Assembly: GCA_031278635.1 (NCBI GenBank)
Contig: JAITKA010000064.1
Coordinates: forward strand, 1-64,000
Length of the DNA stretch: 64,000 bases
Direction: 5' to 3'
Origin: Deltaproteobacteria bacterium
GTDB lineage: Bacteria > Desulfobacterota > Desulfarculia > Adiutricales > Adiutricaceae
Positions 27,519 to 35,706 of this stretch are shown piece after piece (within the stretch, counting starts at the first letter, position 1; every line of letters starts with the position of its first letter). A model generated the notes under the pieces. The model had not been told where the DNA came from, searched no databases, and saw only the letters and a list, made by a program, of their open reading frames with translations. A program made the translations under genes and the position numbers.

Positions 27519-28481
27519 ATGAAACCTAAGCTTCCCGAGCTGGATTTTGGCTCGGTCAGATTCTCGAGCCTAAAGGATCGCCCCTCGAAGGTTAACCTCA
27601 CCGATTTCGCCAAGCCGCTGGTCCCGGGGGGTAGCTTCGCCGGTTTCGTCGATGGCCTGTCCGATATCCTGGCCGCCAAGGACATAAAGGACGCCGCGGC
27701 CTCGCTGGCCAGGGCCGCGAAAGACGGGCGGACCGTCATGCTGGCCATGGGCGGCCACCCGATCAAGGTCGGCCTGGGGCCGGTCATTTGCCAGCTCCTG
27801 AGGGGCGATCTCGTCTCGTCCATATCCGGCAACGGCGCGATCATGGTCCACGACACGGAAGTCGCCCTGACCGGGGCCACAAGCGAGGACGTCGCCGCGG
27901 GCCTGGGGAAGGGCGATTTCGGGGTGACAAGGGAGACGGGCGAGATAATCGCCATGGCCATAAACAGGGCCGCCGAAAGCCGCGAGGGGCTTGGTCGGGC
28001 GCTGGGCCAGACCCTGATCGACCTTAAGGCCCCCAACCTCTCGGTGAGCGTCTTGGCGACCGCCGTCATGGCCGGTAAGCCCGTGACCGTGCACGTGGCC
28101 ATCGGGAACGACGTCTACCACATCCACCCCGCCTGCGACGGCGCCAACCTCGGGGCGGCCACCATGGACGACTTCAAGACCTTCTGCCGGATTGTGGCCA
28201 CCCTTGGCCAGGGGGCCTTCATTAACCTCGGCTCGGCGGTCATCATGCCCGAGGTCTTCCTCAAGGCCCTGACCCTGACCCGGAACATGGGCTTCGCCGT
28301 CGATGGCCTTACGACCATAAACATGGATTTCATCAAGCAGTACCGCCCCTCGGTCAACGTGGTCGAGCGCCCCACCAAGGGGAGCGGCCGGGGCTATACC
28401 CTGATCGGCCACCACGAGATCATGTTCCCGCTCCTCATGGGCATGGCCATGGAAAAACTCGCCGCCATGGGTGAAACGTGA
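27519..28481 (+). CDS. conserved protein of unknown function next to gmhA
   Basis: A 320-residue soluble protein. Visible features: TVMLAMGGHPIKVGLGPVI (glycine/histidine motif after a predicted strand), SGNGAIMVHDTEVALTGATSEDV, VHVAIGNDVYHIHP with two His, GSAVIMPEVFLKALT and YRPSVNVVERPT. The alternating strands and glycine turns suggest a Rossmann-like fold, with a loose resemblance to deoxyhypusine-synthase-type enzymes that I cannot confirm. It follows gmhA by 12 bases and overlaps the next gene by 4, so it is in the same operon; a role in envelope sugar metabolism is inference. Confidence 0.6.
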   Translation: MKPKLPELDFGSVRFSSLKDRPSKVNLTDFAKPLVPGGSFAGFVDGLSDILAAKDIKDAAASLARAAKDGRTVMLAMGGHPIKVGLGPVICQLLRGDLVSSISGNGAIMVHDTEVALTGATSEDVAAGLGKGDFGVTRETGEIIAMAINRAAESREGLGRALGQTLIDLKAPNLSVSVLATAVMAGKPVTVHVAIGNDVYHIHPACDGANLGAATMDDFKTFCRIVATLGQGAFINLGSAVIMPEVFLKALTLTRNMGFAVDGLTTINMDFIKQYRPSVNVVERPTKGSGRGYTLIGHHEIMFPLLMGMAMEKLAAMGET

Positions 28482-28981
28482 GAAAGGCTCTCGGCATCCT
28501 CCTGGGGCTCTTCCTGGCCCTGGCCCCGGGCCCCCTCCTGGCCCCGGGACCCATCCTGGCCCAGGACAAGCCCGCCCAGGCCGGCCTGGCCCCCGCCTTG
28601 GGCGAAAAACCCCTGACCGCCCGCTCGGCCGCCCACCTCTACGAGCTCATCAGCCGCGAGCCCCCGCTGAGCAAGCAGGAAATCCAGGCCTACGAGGAGC
28701 ACCTTGAGTCCATAGTGGCCCTGGACGCCGATCCCTCCCTCATGCCCGAGATCCTGGAGCGAACGGGCTGGACCCAGGAACGCTTCACTTACGTGGTCAC
28801 AAAAGTGAGCGTGGGCCTCTCCAATATCCTGTACCCGGAAAACCCCAGGCTCATAAACGCCCCCGATTTCGTCAACCCCACCCCCGCCGAGAGGGAACTG
28901 ATAGTCGATCGCCTCAAGGAGCTGGTCAAAGGCTACCAGAACCTCGCCAAACCCAAGCCCGTGTCCAAAGGGAATCGATAA
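28478..28981 (+). CDS. small secreted protein, unknown function
   Basis: 167 residues starting at a GTG that overlaps the preceding stop (GTGA), so translation is probably coupled. Residues 1-29 are a signal peptide (hydrophobic, Pro/Gly-rich, ending ILAQD). The mature part is mostly helical with LYELISREPPLSKQEIQAYEEHL and ERTGWTQERFTYVVTKVSVG. No known domain is recognised. Similar small helical secreted proteins occur beside LPS genes in deltaproteobacteria, but this is weak evidence. Confidence 0.65.
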   Translation: MRKALGILLGLFLALAPGPLLAPGPILAQDKPAQAGLAPALGEKPLTARSAAHLYELISREPPLSKQEIQAYEEHLESIVALDADPSLMPEILERTGWTQERFTYVVTKVSVGLSNILYPENPRLINAPDFVNPTPAERELIVDRLKELVKGYQNLAKPKPVSKGNR

Positions 28982-29036
28982 TCCCAAGCCTTCGGGGGGC
29001 TTGCCCTTTGGCCGGGCCAAAGGGCAAAAATAAGCC

Positions 29037-30053
29037 CTATTGTCTCTCCAGCTCGGCGACCCTGTCCCTGGCCTCCAAGTTCCCGTTTTTAATGGCTAAT
29101 TTGTACCATTTCAGGGCTTCTTTTTCGTCCTGGGGCAGCTCCCCGGTGTCGTAGAGGTAGCCAAGGTTATACATGCACCTGGCGTCGCCCTGGTCGGCCC
29201 CCTGGGTAAACCACTTTTTGGCCTGCTCGGCGTTTTTGGGGACGCCCTCGCCCTTGGCGTACATGACCCCGAGGTTATAGCGGGCGTCCATGTCGCCCTG
29301 CTCGGCGGCCATGGTGAACCACTTTAGGGCCTGGCCCGGTTCCTTGGGCAAGCCCTCGCCGAAAAAGTAGGCCAGGCCCAGGAGGTACTGGGCGTTCGGG
29401 TAGCCCTGGTTGGCGGCCAGCTGGTAATACTTGACGGCTTGCTTCATGTCCTGGGCCTTGTCCTTGCCCATTCCGTAAATCAGCCCCAGGGAATACTGGG
29501 CGGTCGGGTGGCCCTGATCGGCGGCCATGCGGTAGTATTTGATGGCCTCGTCGATGTTTTTCGTGGCGCCGTCGCCGTTCTGGGTCATGACCCCGATCTG
29601 GTACTGGGCCTCGGCGTGGCCCTCGTCCGCGGCCAGTTTCAGGTACTTGTAGGCCTCGGGCTTATTGGGGCTGGTCCCCTCGCCGTTGTAATACATGAGG
29701 CCCAGGAAAAGCTGGCCCACGCTGGAGCCGTTGTTGGCCGCGCTTTTGAAATACTCCAGGGCTTTTCCCGGGTCCTTTTTGACCACGTGGCCATTGTAAT
29801 AGAGCGAGCCCATGACCATCTGCGAGCGGGGGTAACCCTCGTCGGCCAGCTTGGCGCTCAGGTCGTGGGCCTTTTTGTAGTCCCGCTTGACCCCGTTGCC
29901 GAAATAATACCTCTCGGCCAGCTGATCCCTGGCCACCAAATCCCCGCCGTCGGATAACTGGGTCAGCGTGGCCGCGTCAGGCATCTCCTGGGCCATGGCC
30001 AACGGACACGAAATCAAGGCGAGCGACAGCATGAAGAAAATTAATCGTTTCAT
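29037..30053 (-). CDS. secreted Sel1-repeat (TPR-like) protein
   Basis: 338 residues with signal peptide 1-21 (FFMLSLALISCPLAMA) and about eight Sel1-like repeats of 36 residues from about residue 40 to the end. Each has the form A.Y.LG.MY..G.GV..D..KA..WY..AA..G, e.g. AQYLLGLAYFFGEGLPKEPGQALKWF. Sel1 repeats form a superhelix that binds partner proteins; secreted versions are frequent in host-associated bacteria. The start is ATG 30053; an upstream ATG at 30182 would add an unlikely Arg/Pro-rich stretch. Partner unknown. Confidence 0.85.
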   Translation of the reverse strand: MKRLIFFMLSLALISCPLAMAQEMPDAATLTQLSDGGDLVARDQLAERYYFGNGVKRDYKKAHDLSAKLADEGYPRSQMVMGSLYYNGHVVKKDPGKALEYFKSAANNGSSVGQLFLGLMYYNGEGTSPNKPEAYKYLKLAADEGHAEAQYQIGVMTQNGDGATKNIDEAIKYYRMAADQGHPTAQYSLGLIYGMGKDKAQDMKQAVKYYQLAANQGYPNAQYLLGLAYFFGEGLPKEPGQALKWFTMAAEQGDMDARYNLGVMYAKGEGVPKNAEQAKKWFTQGADQGDARCMYNLGYLYDTGELPQDEKEALKWYKLAIKNGNLEARDRVAELERQ

Positions 30054-30261
30054 AACCCACCAACGTATCGGCGCGCCGGCGCCGAAAAAGCGCAAGCGCT
30101 TGTAATGATGTGATTTTCCTGGGCGAGCCCATGGCAAAGGGCGGGGCCCGGGGCCCCGTCCCTCGGTCCCGTATCGAAGCATTATAGTACAGAACGGGAA
30201 AGAAAACCCGCGACCTAAAATTTCGCCGACGGTTTTTGCCCTTGGAAGGCCAAGTCCCCCG

Positions 30262-30903
30262 TCATCGGGGGTTTGTGGCCCGGTAGCAAAACTCGCAGGT
30301 CCGGTCGCCGGTCATGATGGTTTTGTCCCTCTCGAGGGTCACCCCGGGGGCGTAGCCTTCCATGAAGGCCCCGTCCCGCCCGCAGGAGACCAGAAAGCCA
30401 AGGTCGGTGAGGCCCATCTCCCGGTACATGTCGGCGTAGCCGCAGCGGGAGACGGAGTAGCGGAGGGTTTTATCCGTCGATTCGAGGACGGTCATGTCCA
30501 GGGCCCCGCCGCTGGACCAGAGGGGCAGGATTTGGGCGAAGGTCGTAAGGTCGGTGGCTACCTGGGACTGGGAGGCCTTTTGGCGGCCGGCGGCCCGGGC
30601 GTCGTTGACGATGGCTTGGCCGATGAGGCGCCCGGCGGCCGGTTGGCCATGTCTCTCGGCCAGTATCCGGTAAAAATATTTGACCAGGTCGATCTCGATG
30701 CGCCTTTGGGCCAAAATGGTCACCGGGGTTTGGCCCTCGAAGGGCGAGGGGGACGGGGAGGCCCCATGGGCGGCCAGGGACCGGCTGACTATGGACCGGG
30801 CCTCGGCCTCACCCAGTTCCTGGGCCATGGCCTCCTCGATGGGTTTGACGATGTTGGCCTCGATTTTCTTTTTTTCCGCTAGATAGTCCTGGCTGGTGGT
30901 CAT
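30262..30903 (-). CDS. ATC hydrolase family protein
   Basis: A 213-residue protein of the L-2-amino-thiazoline-4-carboxylic acid hydrolase family. The C-terminal half carries the family Cys pattern: SRCGYADMYREMG, then VSCGRDGAFMEGYAPGVTLERDKTIMTGDRTCEFCYR. In the named enzyme the activity is in cysteine formation from ATC, but most members in anaerobes have unknown roles. Good ribosome site (aaagga) on the minus strand. It lies just downstream of desulfoferrodoxin in the same direction, separated by strong hairpins. Confidence 0.75.
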   Translation of the reverse strand: MTTSQDYLAEKKKIEANIVKPIEEAMAQELGEAEARSIVSRSLAAHGASPSPSPFEGQTPVTILAQRRIEIDLVKYFYRILAERHGQPAAGRLIGQAIVNDARAAGRQKASQSQVATDLTTFAQILPLWSSGGALDMTVLESTDKTLRYSVSRCGYADMYREMGLTDLGFLVSCGRDGAFMEGYAPGVTLERDKTIMTGDRTCEFCYRATNPR

Positions 30904-30942
30904 TTGGGGATCCTTTCCCGGGGTGGGCGCAAAAACCGAAGA

Positions 30943-31019
30943 GGGCCGCCCCGGCCGGCATAACCGGGGCGACCCTTGGGTTAAAGGCCGGCCAGGGGCC
31001 GCCGGTGGGGCCCCTGGCC
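30943..31019 (-). terminator. paired hairpins after dfx
   Basis: ggccaggggcc (30990-31000) pairs perfectly with ggcccctggcc (31009-31019). A second hairpin, gggccgccccgg against ccggggcgaccc, is at about 30943-30973. They lie in the 124-base gap between dfx and the ATC hydrolase gene and probably end the dfx transcript, although T-runs are short. Confidence 0.6.
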
Positions 31020-31027
31020 TTGCGTCG

Positions 31028-31402
31028 TTAGGCCTTCCAGAGGCCGTGGAGGTTGCAGTACTCGCGGGCCACGGCCGGGCCCTCGTCGGCCTGGAAGGTG
31101 ACCTCGGGGGCCTGGCCGGGGGCCAGGCGCTTGAACTGGCGGATGCCGTTCACTTCCAGCTCGATCCACTGGATGTAATGCTTCTCCTCCATGGGGTGGG
31201 CCACGGAACCCACGGCCACCTTGTAGCCGCCGGGGACCTTGGTTATGACCGGGACGTGCTTTTCCTTGGCGGCGTCGGTGGTGTTGGCGATAAATTCCTT
31301 CATCGGGGCGGCGCAGCAGCTAAGGACGCCGGCGCCTTCTATGGCTACCTCGACCATCTGGCCGCAGGACTCGCATTTTAAAACATTACCAATCTTGGAC
31401 AT
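31028..31402 (-). CDS. dfx: desulfoferrodoxin (superoxide reductase)
   Basis: Two-iron superoxide reductase of anaerobes. The 124-residue protein has an N-terminal desulforedoxin-like rubredoxin domain (CESCGQ..., GAGVLSCCAAPM: Cys x2-x2-Cys and Cys-Cys) and a C-terminal SOR domain with the His/Cys iron ligands (HVPVI, GSVAHPMEEKHYI, REYCNLHGLW). It reduces superoxide to H2O2 without making oxygen. Good ribosome site aaggtg. Rubrerythrin, which removes the peroxide, is directly upstream in the same direction. Confidence 0.96.
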   Translation of the reverse strand: MSKIGNVLKCESCGQMVEVAIEGAGVLSCCAAPMKEFIANTTDAAKEKHVPVITKVPGGYKVAVGSVAHPMEEKHYIQWIELEVNGIRQFKRLAPGQAPEVTFQADEGPAVAREYCNLHGLWKA

Positions 31403-31455
31403 GAAACACCTTATTTCGTGTAATGGGTTTTAGAAAGTTTGCTATATTCCGTCAG

Positions 31456-31495
31456 TAAGCCTAAGGCCGGGGCGGGTGCCCCGGGATTGGGCTTA
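31456..31495 (-). terminator. hairpin between rubrerythrin and dfx
   Basis: Nested stems: taagcc (31456-31461) with ggctta (31490-31495), and ccggggc (31467-31473) with gccccgg (31478-31484). The outer stem includes the rbr stop codon. No T-run follows on the minus strand, so partial termination or mRNA processing between rbr and dfx is possible. Confidence 0.45.
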
Positions 31496-32062
31496 ATCGT
31501 GCAGGAACTCGAAGTAGGCCGGCGGATGGGCGCAGGCCGGGCAGGCGGTGGGCGGTTCCGTGCCCTCGTGGATGTAGCCACAGTTGCGGCAACGCCAGGT
31601 GACCTTCTTGGGCCTCTTGAAATGGGTCCCGTCCTTGATCTCCCCGAGGAGCTCGAGGTAGCGCCGCTCGTGGTATTTCTCGGCCACGGCGATGGATTCC
31701 ATGACGTCCCCGATGAGCTTGAAACCCTCCTCGCGGGCGATTTTGGCGTACTCGGGGTACATCGAGGTCCACTCGAAGTGCTCGCCGGCGGCCGCGGCGA
31801 TCAGCTGGCTGGAGGTGTCCTCCTTGAGGCCGGCCGGGAAGGCGGCGGTGATGGTGGCCTCCCCGCCCTCCAGGAAGCGGAAAAGCCTTTTGGCGTGCTC
31901 TTTTTCCTGATCGGCCGTCTCGGTGAAGATGGAGGCGATCTTCACGTAGCCCTCCTTGGTGGCCACGGAGGCGGCGAAAGTGTACCGGTTCCTTGCTTGG
32001 GACTCGCCGCAGAAGGCGGTCAAAATATTAACCTCGGTCTTGGAGCCTTTCATTGAAGTCAT
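31493..32062 (-). CDS. rbr: rubrerythrin
   Basis: A 189-residue diiron peroxidase. The N-terminal ferritin-like domain has the two ExxH-type sets: GESQARNRYTF, ADQEKEHAKRLF, AAAGEHFEWTSMYPE, AVAEKYHERRYLEL. The C-terminal rubredoxin domain has CRNCGYIHEG and CPACAHPPAYFE. It detoxifies H2O2 in the cytoplasm. ATG 32062 fits the family start (MTSMKGSKTE); an open extension to 32164 is low-complexity. Works with superoxide reductase as the classic anaerobe oxygen-defence pair. Confidence 0.95.
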   Translation of the reverse strand: MTSMKGSKTEVNILTAFCGESQARNRYTFAASVATKEGYVKIASIFTETADQEKEHAKRLFRFLEGGEATITAAFPAGLKEDTSSQLIAAAAGEHFEWTSMYPEYAKIAREEGFKLIGDVMESIAVAEKYHERRYLELLGEIKDGTHFKRPKKVTWRCRNCGYIHEGTEPPTACPACAHPPAYFEFLHD

Positions 32063-32454
32063 ATGACACCCGTGATTCGCCCCGGGCATGCGCCGGGGCG
32101 GTAATTTGGTCCCGGGCCCAGGGCCTTGGCCCGCGCCGGGAACCGTATGGCTGCCGGCCGCCAACCGGGGCGCCCCATGGGGCGCGGATCGATCGGCCGG
32201 TAATTGGCTGAATACGCTAGCTTTGGATTCAGGGGGCCCCTGGCCCCCGAAGGTTTTGTCAAGCCGGTAATAAGCTTAACTTGTTGAAAGCATATTAATT
32301 TTGGCGGGAGAAGTCAAATTCATATGCGGGGCCGAAATATTTCTAATGAAAAACAAGGGTTTAAATCGACAAAAAAAGGTAGCTTTGGTTTCTAATGACA
32401 AGGAGCGTTGGTCGGAAGGACGGAAGGGCGGAAGCCGGGGGTTATCGCGGACGG
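32063..32454. other. intergenic between rubrerythrin and hisD, no gene
   Basis: About 390 bases. The half next to rbr is GC-rich with several gcccgggcat-type inverted segments; the middle (32260-32400) is AT-rich. No promoter could be called with confidence for the minus-strand rbr gene. Confidence 0.4.
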
Positions 32455-32488
32455 GCAAAAAACCCCAAAGGCCGGTCAGCCTTTGGGG
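32455..32488 (-). terminator. intrinsic terminator overlapping the hisD stop
   Basis: On the minus strand, ccccaaagg (from 32488) pairs with cctttgggg (to 32463), followed by T6 (32457-32462 are A on the + strand). The left arm overlaps the last codons of hisD, so hisD ends inside its own terminator. Confidence 0.85.
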
Positions 32489-33777
32489 CCGAGCCTGACC
32501 TCGATGGTTTTGGCGTGGGCGGGGAGGCCCTCGGCCTCGGCCAGGGCGGTGACCGTCGGGGCCAGCCCGGCCAGGGCGGCGGGGGTGAGCTTCTGGAAGG
32601 TCATCTTTTTCTGGAAGCTATCGACGGAGAGGCCGGAGAAGGCCCTGGCCGAGCCGCCGGTGGGGAGGACGTGGTTGGGGCCCGTGGCGTAGTCGCCCGC
32701 GGGGATGGGCGAGTGGTGGCCCAGGAATATCGAGCCGGCGTTCCGGACCGAGCCGAGATGGGACATGGGGTCGTCGATGGCCAGCTCAAGGTGCTCGGGG
32801 GCGTACTCGTTGGCGAAATCGAAGGCCTCGGCGAGGCTCGGGGCGAACAATATGGCCGCGTTGGAGAGGGCCTCCCGGACGATGCCGGAGCGGGCGAGGG
32901 TCGGGATGGCATCGCCCACCAGGGCCGCGACCGACTCGGCCAGGGCCCTGTCCGTCGCGACCAGGACGGCCGAGGCCTGGGGGTCGTGCTCCAGCTGGGA
33001 CATGAAGTCCCAGGCCAGGAATTCCGGGTTGGCCGTGCCGTCGGCTATTATGAAGCCCTCGCTGGGCCCGGCCGGCTGGTCGATATCGACCTCGCCGAAA
33101 ACGGCCATCTTGGCGGCCGTGACCCAGGCGCTCCCAGGGCCGACGATTTTATCCACCCTCGGCAGCCCGGCGAGGCCGTAGGCGAGGCAGCCCACGGCCC
33201 AGGCCCCGCCCAGCTTGTAAATCTCCGTGGCCCCGGCCAGGTCCAGGGCGGCCAAAATGACCTCCCTCGCCAAAAGCCCCGGGCCGGGGGGCGTGGTGGC
33301 CACGATCGTCCCCACCCCGGCCACCTTGGCCGGGACGACGTTCATGAGGGCGCTTGAGGGGTAGGCCGCCCGGCCCCCAGGTATGTAGACGCCGACCCTG
33401 GCGAGGGGCCTCGTGACCCGGCCGGCCAAAAGGCCCTCGGCGATTTCCGTTATCCGCATGGGCGGCCCCAGCTGCGTGAGGTGGAAGCGCTCGATGTTTT
33501 CCCTGGCCTTGGCCAGGGCGGCCAGGAGGGCCGGGTCCAGGGACGCCTTGGCCCGGCTTATCTCCCCCTCGGTGACCCTGAAGTCCCTGACGGTCGGGTT
33601 TTCCCTGAGGCCGGAGTACTCCCGGGCCAGCTCCCTCTCCGGGTCGGCCCGGAGGGCCTCGAGGATCCGGCGCGTTTTGTCCATGAGGTTTTTCAGGTCC
33701 TCGGAGGAGCGGGCCAGGATGGCTTTCCGGCGCCCGGGCTTAAGCCCGGACAGGGTCTCGACTGGTATCATGTCCAT
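32476..33777 (-). CDS. hisD: histidinol dehydrogenase
   Basis: Last two steps of histidine synthesis, zinc- and NAD-dependent. 433 residues. Motifs: GVYIPGGRAAYPSSALMNVVPAKVAGV, KIVGPGSAWVTAAK, DQPAGPSEGFIIAD, the signature QLEHDPQASAVLV, and ATGPNHVLPTGGSARAFSGLSVDSFQK. Catalytic Glu-His are in the EYAPEHLEL segment. One variation: the usual GGAQAVAALAYGT reads GGAWAVGCLAYGL. No other his genes are adjacent. It follows tadA by 24 bases and probably shares its transcript. Confidence 0.95.
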   Translation of the reverse strand: MDMIPVETLSGLKPGRRKAILARSSEDLKNLMDKTRRILEALRADPERELAREYSGLRENPTVRDFRVTEGEISRAKASLDPALLAALAKARENIERFHLTQLGPPMRITEIAEGLLAGRVTRPLARVGVYIPGGRAAYPSSALMNVVPAKVAGVGTIVATTPPGPGLLAREVILAALDLAGATEIYKLGGAWAVGCLAYGLAGLPRVDKIVGPGSAWVTAAKMAVFGEVDIDQPAGPSEGFIIADGTANPEFLAWDFMSQLEHDPQASAVLVATDRALAESVAALVGDAIPTLARSGIVREALSNAAILFAPSLAEAFDFANEYAPEHLELAIDDPMSHLGSVRNAGSIFLGHHSPIPAGDYATGPNHVLPTGGSARAFSGLSVDSFQKKMTFQKLTPAALAGLAPTVTALAEAEGLPAHAKTIEVRLGPKG

Positions 33778-33801
33778 GGTTCTTTCGGGCTGGCGGCGGC
33801 C

Positions 33802-34293
33802 TCAGCCGTCGGTTTGGTTTTTCCCGCGCCTCTCGCGAAAAAAGGCCTGGATGAGGGCGGCGCAATCCTCGGCCATGAGGCCGCCCGCCACCACCGGGCG
33901 GTGGTTGAGCCAGGGCATCCCGTGGAGGCAAAGCCTGGAGCCGGCCGCGCCCCATTTGGGCTCCGGGGCCCCGTAGAAGATCCGGTCGAGGCGGGCGTGG
34001 ATGGCCGCCATGAGGCACATGGGGCAGGGCTCGATGGTGCTGACCAGGATGAGGCCGCCCAGGCGGTAGTTCCCCTTAATCCCCGCCGCCTTGCGCATGG
34101 CCAGGATCTCGGCGTGGGCCGTGGGATCGGAGAGGGCGATGACCTGGTTGCGGCCCGAGGCCAAAAACGTGCCGTCGGCCTCGGCCACGACAGCCCCGGC
34201 CGGGACCTCGCCCTGGCCCGCGGCCAGCCTCGCCTCGTCCAGGGCCATGGCCATGAGCCTCGCCGTGGCCTCGGAGTCGATTTCCAGGGGCAT
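33802..34293 (-). CDS. tadA: tRNA-specific adenosine deaminase
   Basis: Converts A34 to inosine in tRNA-Arg(ACG). 163 residues with zinc-site motifs TAHAEILAMRKA (His and catalytic Glu) and EPCPMCLMA (two Cys), and the following ARLDRIFYGAPEPKWGAAGS typical of TadA rather than cytidine deaminases. GEVPAGAVV aligns with the usual EVPVGAVV. Lies directly upstream of hisD. Confidence 0.92.
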   Translation of the reverse strand: MPLEIDSEATARLMAMALDEARLAAGQGEVPAGAVVAEADGTFLASGRNQVIALSDPTAHAEILAMRKAAGIKGNYRLGGLILVSTIEPCPMCLMAAIHARLDRIFYGAPEPKWGAAGSRLCLHGMPWLNHRPVVAGGLMAEDCAALIQAFFRERRGKNQTDG

Positions 34294-34315
34294 CCGTCTT
34301 ACCTAACGGGGGCCT

Positions 34316-34858
34316 CTACTTCCAGGCGCAATTTTCGCGAACGAACTTGAAAGATTCCGGCAGGTCGCTCACGTTGAAATAAGATTCTATGGCCTCGGAA
34401 GAGTCGGCCTTTTCGACCTTTACCAGCAATAGCCGGGCCTTCAGCAGATCCTTTATGAACGATTCGGGATTCGGGACCATCAGGGACTGGGAGTTGGCCG
34501 TTAAATTCCACTTGCCGTTTTTCATCTTGCCTTCGTCATACTGGTACTGGACGTTAAATTTCTTGCCTTTTTCGCTACTTAATGGGGTATCGAAGGCAAA
34601 GAAGGTGAAATTTTTCCCCCCTTGGCAACCGACGTGCACGGTGGCGCTGTCCAGGGTCACTTTGGTCATGTGGCTGGAAAAGGAGCTCTTGGCCACGAAG
34701 GCCGTGGCCGGGACCCCGGGGTTACCGTCGTCAAAAAGGGCGAACCAGTCGCCGATATTTTTTTCGGTATATTCCGCCTTAATTTGACCCGCCTGGGCCA
34801 GTAAAAAGAAGGCGATGAAAAACGAACAGAAAAGTTTCACTATCATAATTTGACTCAT
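34316..34858 (-). CDS. secreted protein, possibly IalB/VasI-like
   Basis: A protein of about 180 residues. Signal peptide with hydrophobic core KLFCSFFIAFFLLAQAG. The mature part has AFVAKSSF, VHVGCQGGKNFTFFAFDTPLS, NVQYQYDEGKMKNGKW, and ends SFKFVRENCAW; two Cys probably form a disulfide. The layout (beta-rich, Cys early and a final C-W) recalls the IalB and VasI/TagO type of periplasmic protein, but this is only a pattern match. AT-rich compared with tadA and hisD. Start uncertain between ATG 34858 and 34846. Confidence 0.5.
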   Translation of the reverse strand: MSQIMIVKLFCSFFIAFFLLAQAGQIKAEYTEKNIGDWFALFDDGNPGVPATAFVAKSSFSSHMTKVTLDSATVHVGCQGGKNFTFFAFDTPLSSEKGKKFNVQYQYDEGKMKNGKWNLTANSQSLMVPNPESFIKDLLKARLLLVKVEKADSSEAIESYFNVSDLPESFKFVRENCAWK

Positions 34859-34969
34859 GACTTTAAGTGTCAAGAAAAACAGGTCAAATGAGAACAATAT
34901 TTGCTAAAAGTTTAACCATGGCCATACTTTAGCACATAGGCTATTTTATGTCAAGGCCCGGACGATCCC

Positions 34970-35000
34970 CCCTCCCCCGCCAAAGGGCGGCGGGGGAGGG
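34970..35000. terminator. 12-bp GC-rich hairpin
   Basis: ccctcccccgcc (34970-34981) pairs with ggcgggggaggg (34989-35000), loop aaagggc, followed by cgtttt. It lies about 110 bases upstream of the minus-strand gene at 34316-34858 and could end a plus-strand transcript. Confidence 0.45.
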
Positions 35001-35229
35001 CGTTTTCGCTTATGGGCATTATATGGTAAAATAAAGGCGGTAATAAGGCGGCAACAATATTCATTTTTCGTCGCTTTTGGTTATTTTTAAAATAATCAGA
35101 TAGATACGGGTGAGGGTTTGGCCCGGGAGGGCGGGCGAAACGCCCTTGGTTCGGCAATCGGGTGATTGGGGGAGAGAAGGGGCGGCCGCTAATTTGGGGG
35201 GTGGGCAAAAGAGAGAACTTTTTGTTCTT

Positions 35230-35295
35230 TTATAAGCTCAAACGCATTCATCCGCCAGGCTAAAGTCTGGCGGATGAATGCGATTGGGCTCATAA
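35230..35295. repeat. long inverted repeat upstream of the crcB remnant
   Basis: A perfect 16-bp stem, cgcattcatccgccag (35243-35258) with 35267-35282, loop gctaaagt, extended outward by a further 13 pairs with two mismatches and a G-T pair (ttataagctcaa / ttgggctcataa). About 29 bp in total. No T-run. It could be a small MITE-like element, a protein site, or a leftover transcript hairpin. The fluoride riboswitch consensus was not recognised here. Confidence 0.55.
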
Positions 35296-35329
35296 AATCC
35301 GATGAAAATATTCGTAGAGGGTTGCTTTA

Positions 35330-35706
35330 ATGAATTATCTTTGCATTGCTATTGGGGGTGATTTTGGGGCATTATTACGATATTTATCAAGTCAATTTAT
35401 CAATATAACTCTAAATAATAGATTTTTATTTGGAACGCTTTTTGTTAATTGTATTGAGCATTATTGATATATTTTTTGATAAGCTTTATTTATATATTCG
35501 ACTTCAATATTAAATGGAGATTGTTTTTAGTGACGTGATTTCTTGGAGGTTATACAACGTTTTCTGCATATTCATTGGAAATGGTACAATATTTTATTAG
35601 CGGAAACATTAAATATGCCATTGTAAACATACTGTTGAACAATATTTTATGCATATTGTTAGTATTAATTGGCATATGGGTGAACAGGATAATTTTCGGA
35701 AAATAA
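35330..35706 (+). pseudogene. crcB: decayed fluoride channel gene crcB (fluC)
   Basis: From ATG 35330 the frame reads MNYLCIAIGGDFGALLRYLSS, then NNRFLFGTLFVNCI, the hallmark N-terminus of CrcB/Fluc. It then hits a stop near 35466 after a frame disturbance. In another frame a TGA stands where the conserved TGFLGG glycine should be, followed by FLGGYTTFSAYSLEM (the signature) and an intact membrane C-terminus ending IGIWVNRIIFGK, stop 35704-35706. At least one frameshift and one nonsense change therefore inactivate a gene of about 125 codons. It is strongly AT-rich (about 30% GC), unlike its surroundings, so probably acquired from an AT-rich source. Confidence 0.8.

Noticed and set aside
35220-35329. 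Fluoride riboswitch before crcB
   Set aside because: A strong hairpin is present but the conserved crcB-motif bases were not recognised, so it is listed only as an inverted repeat.
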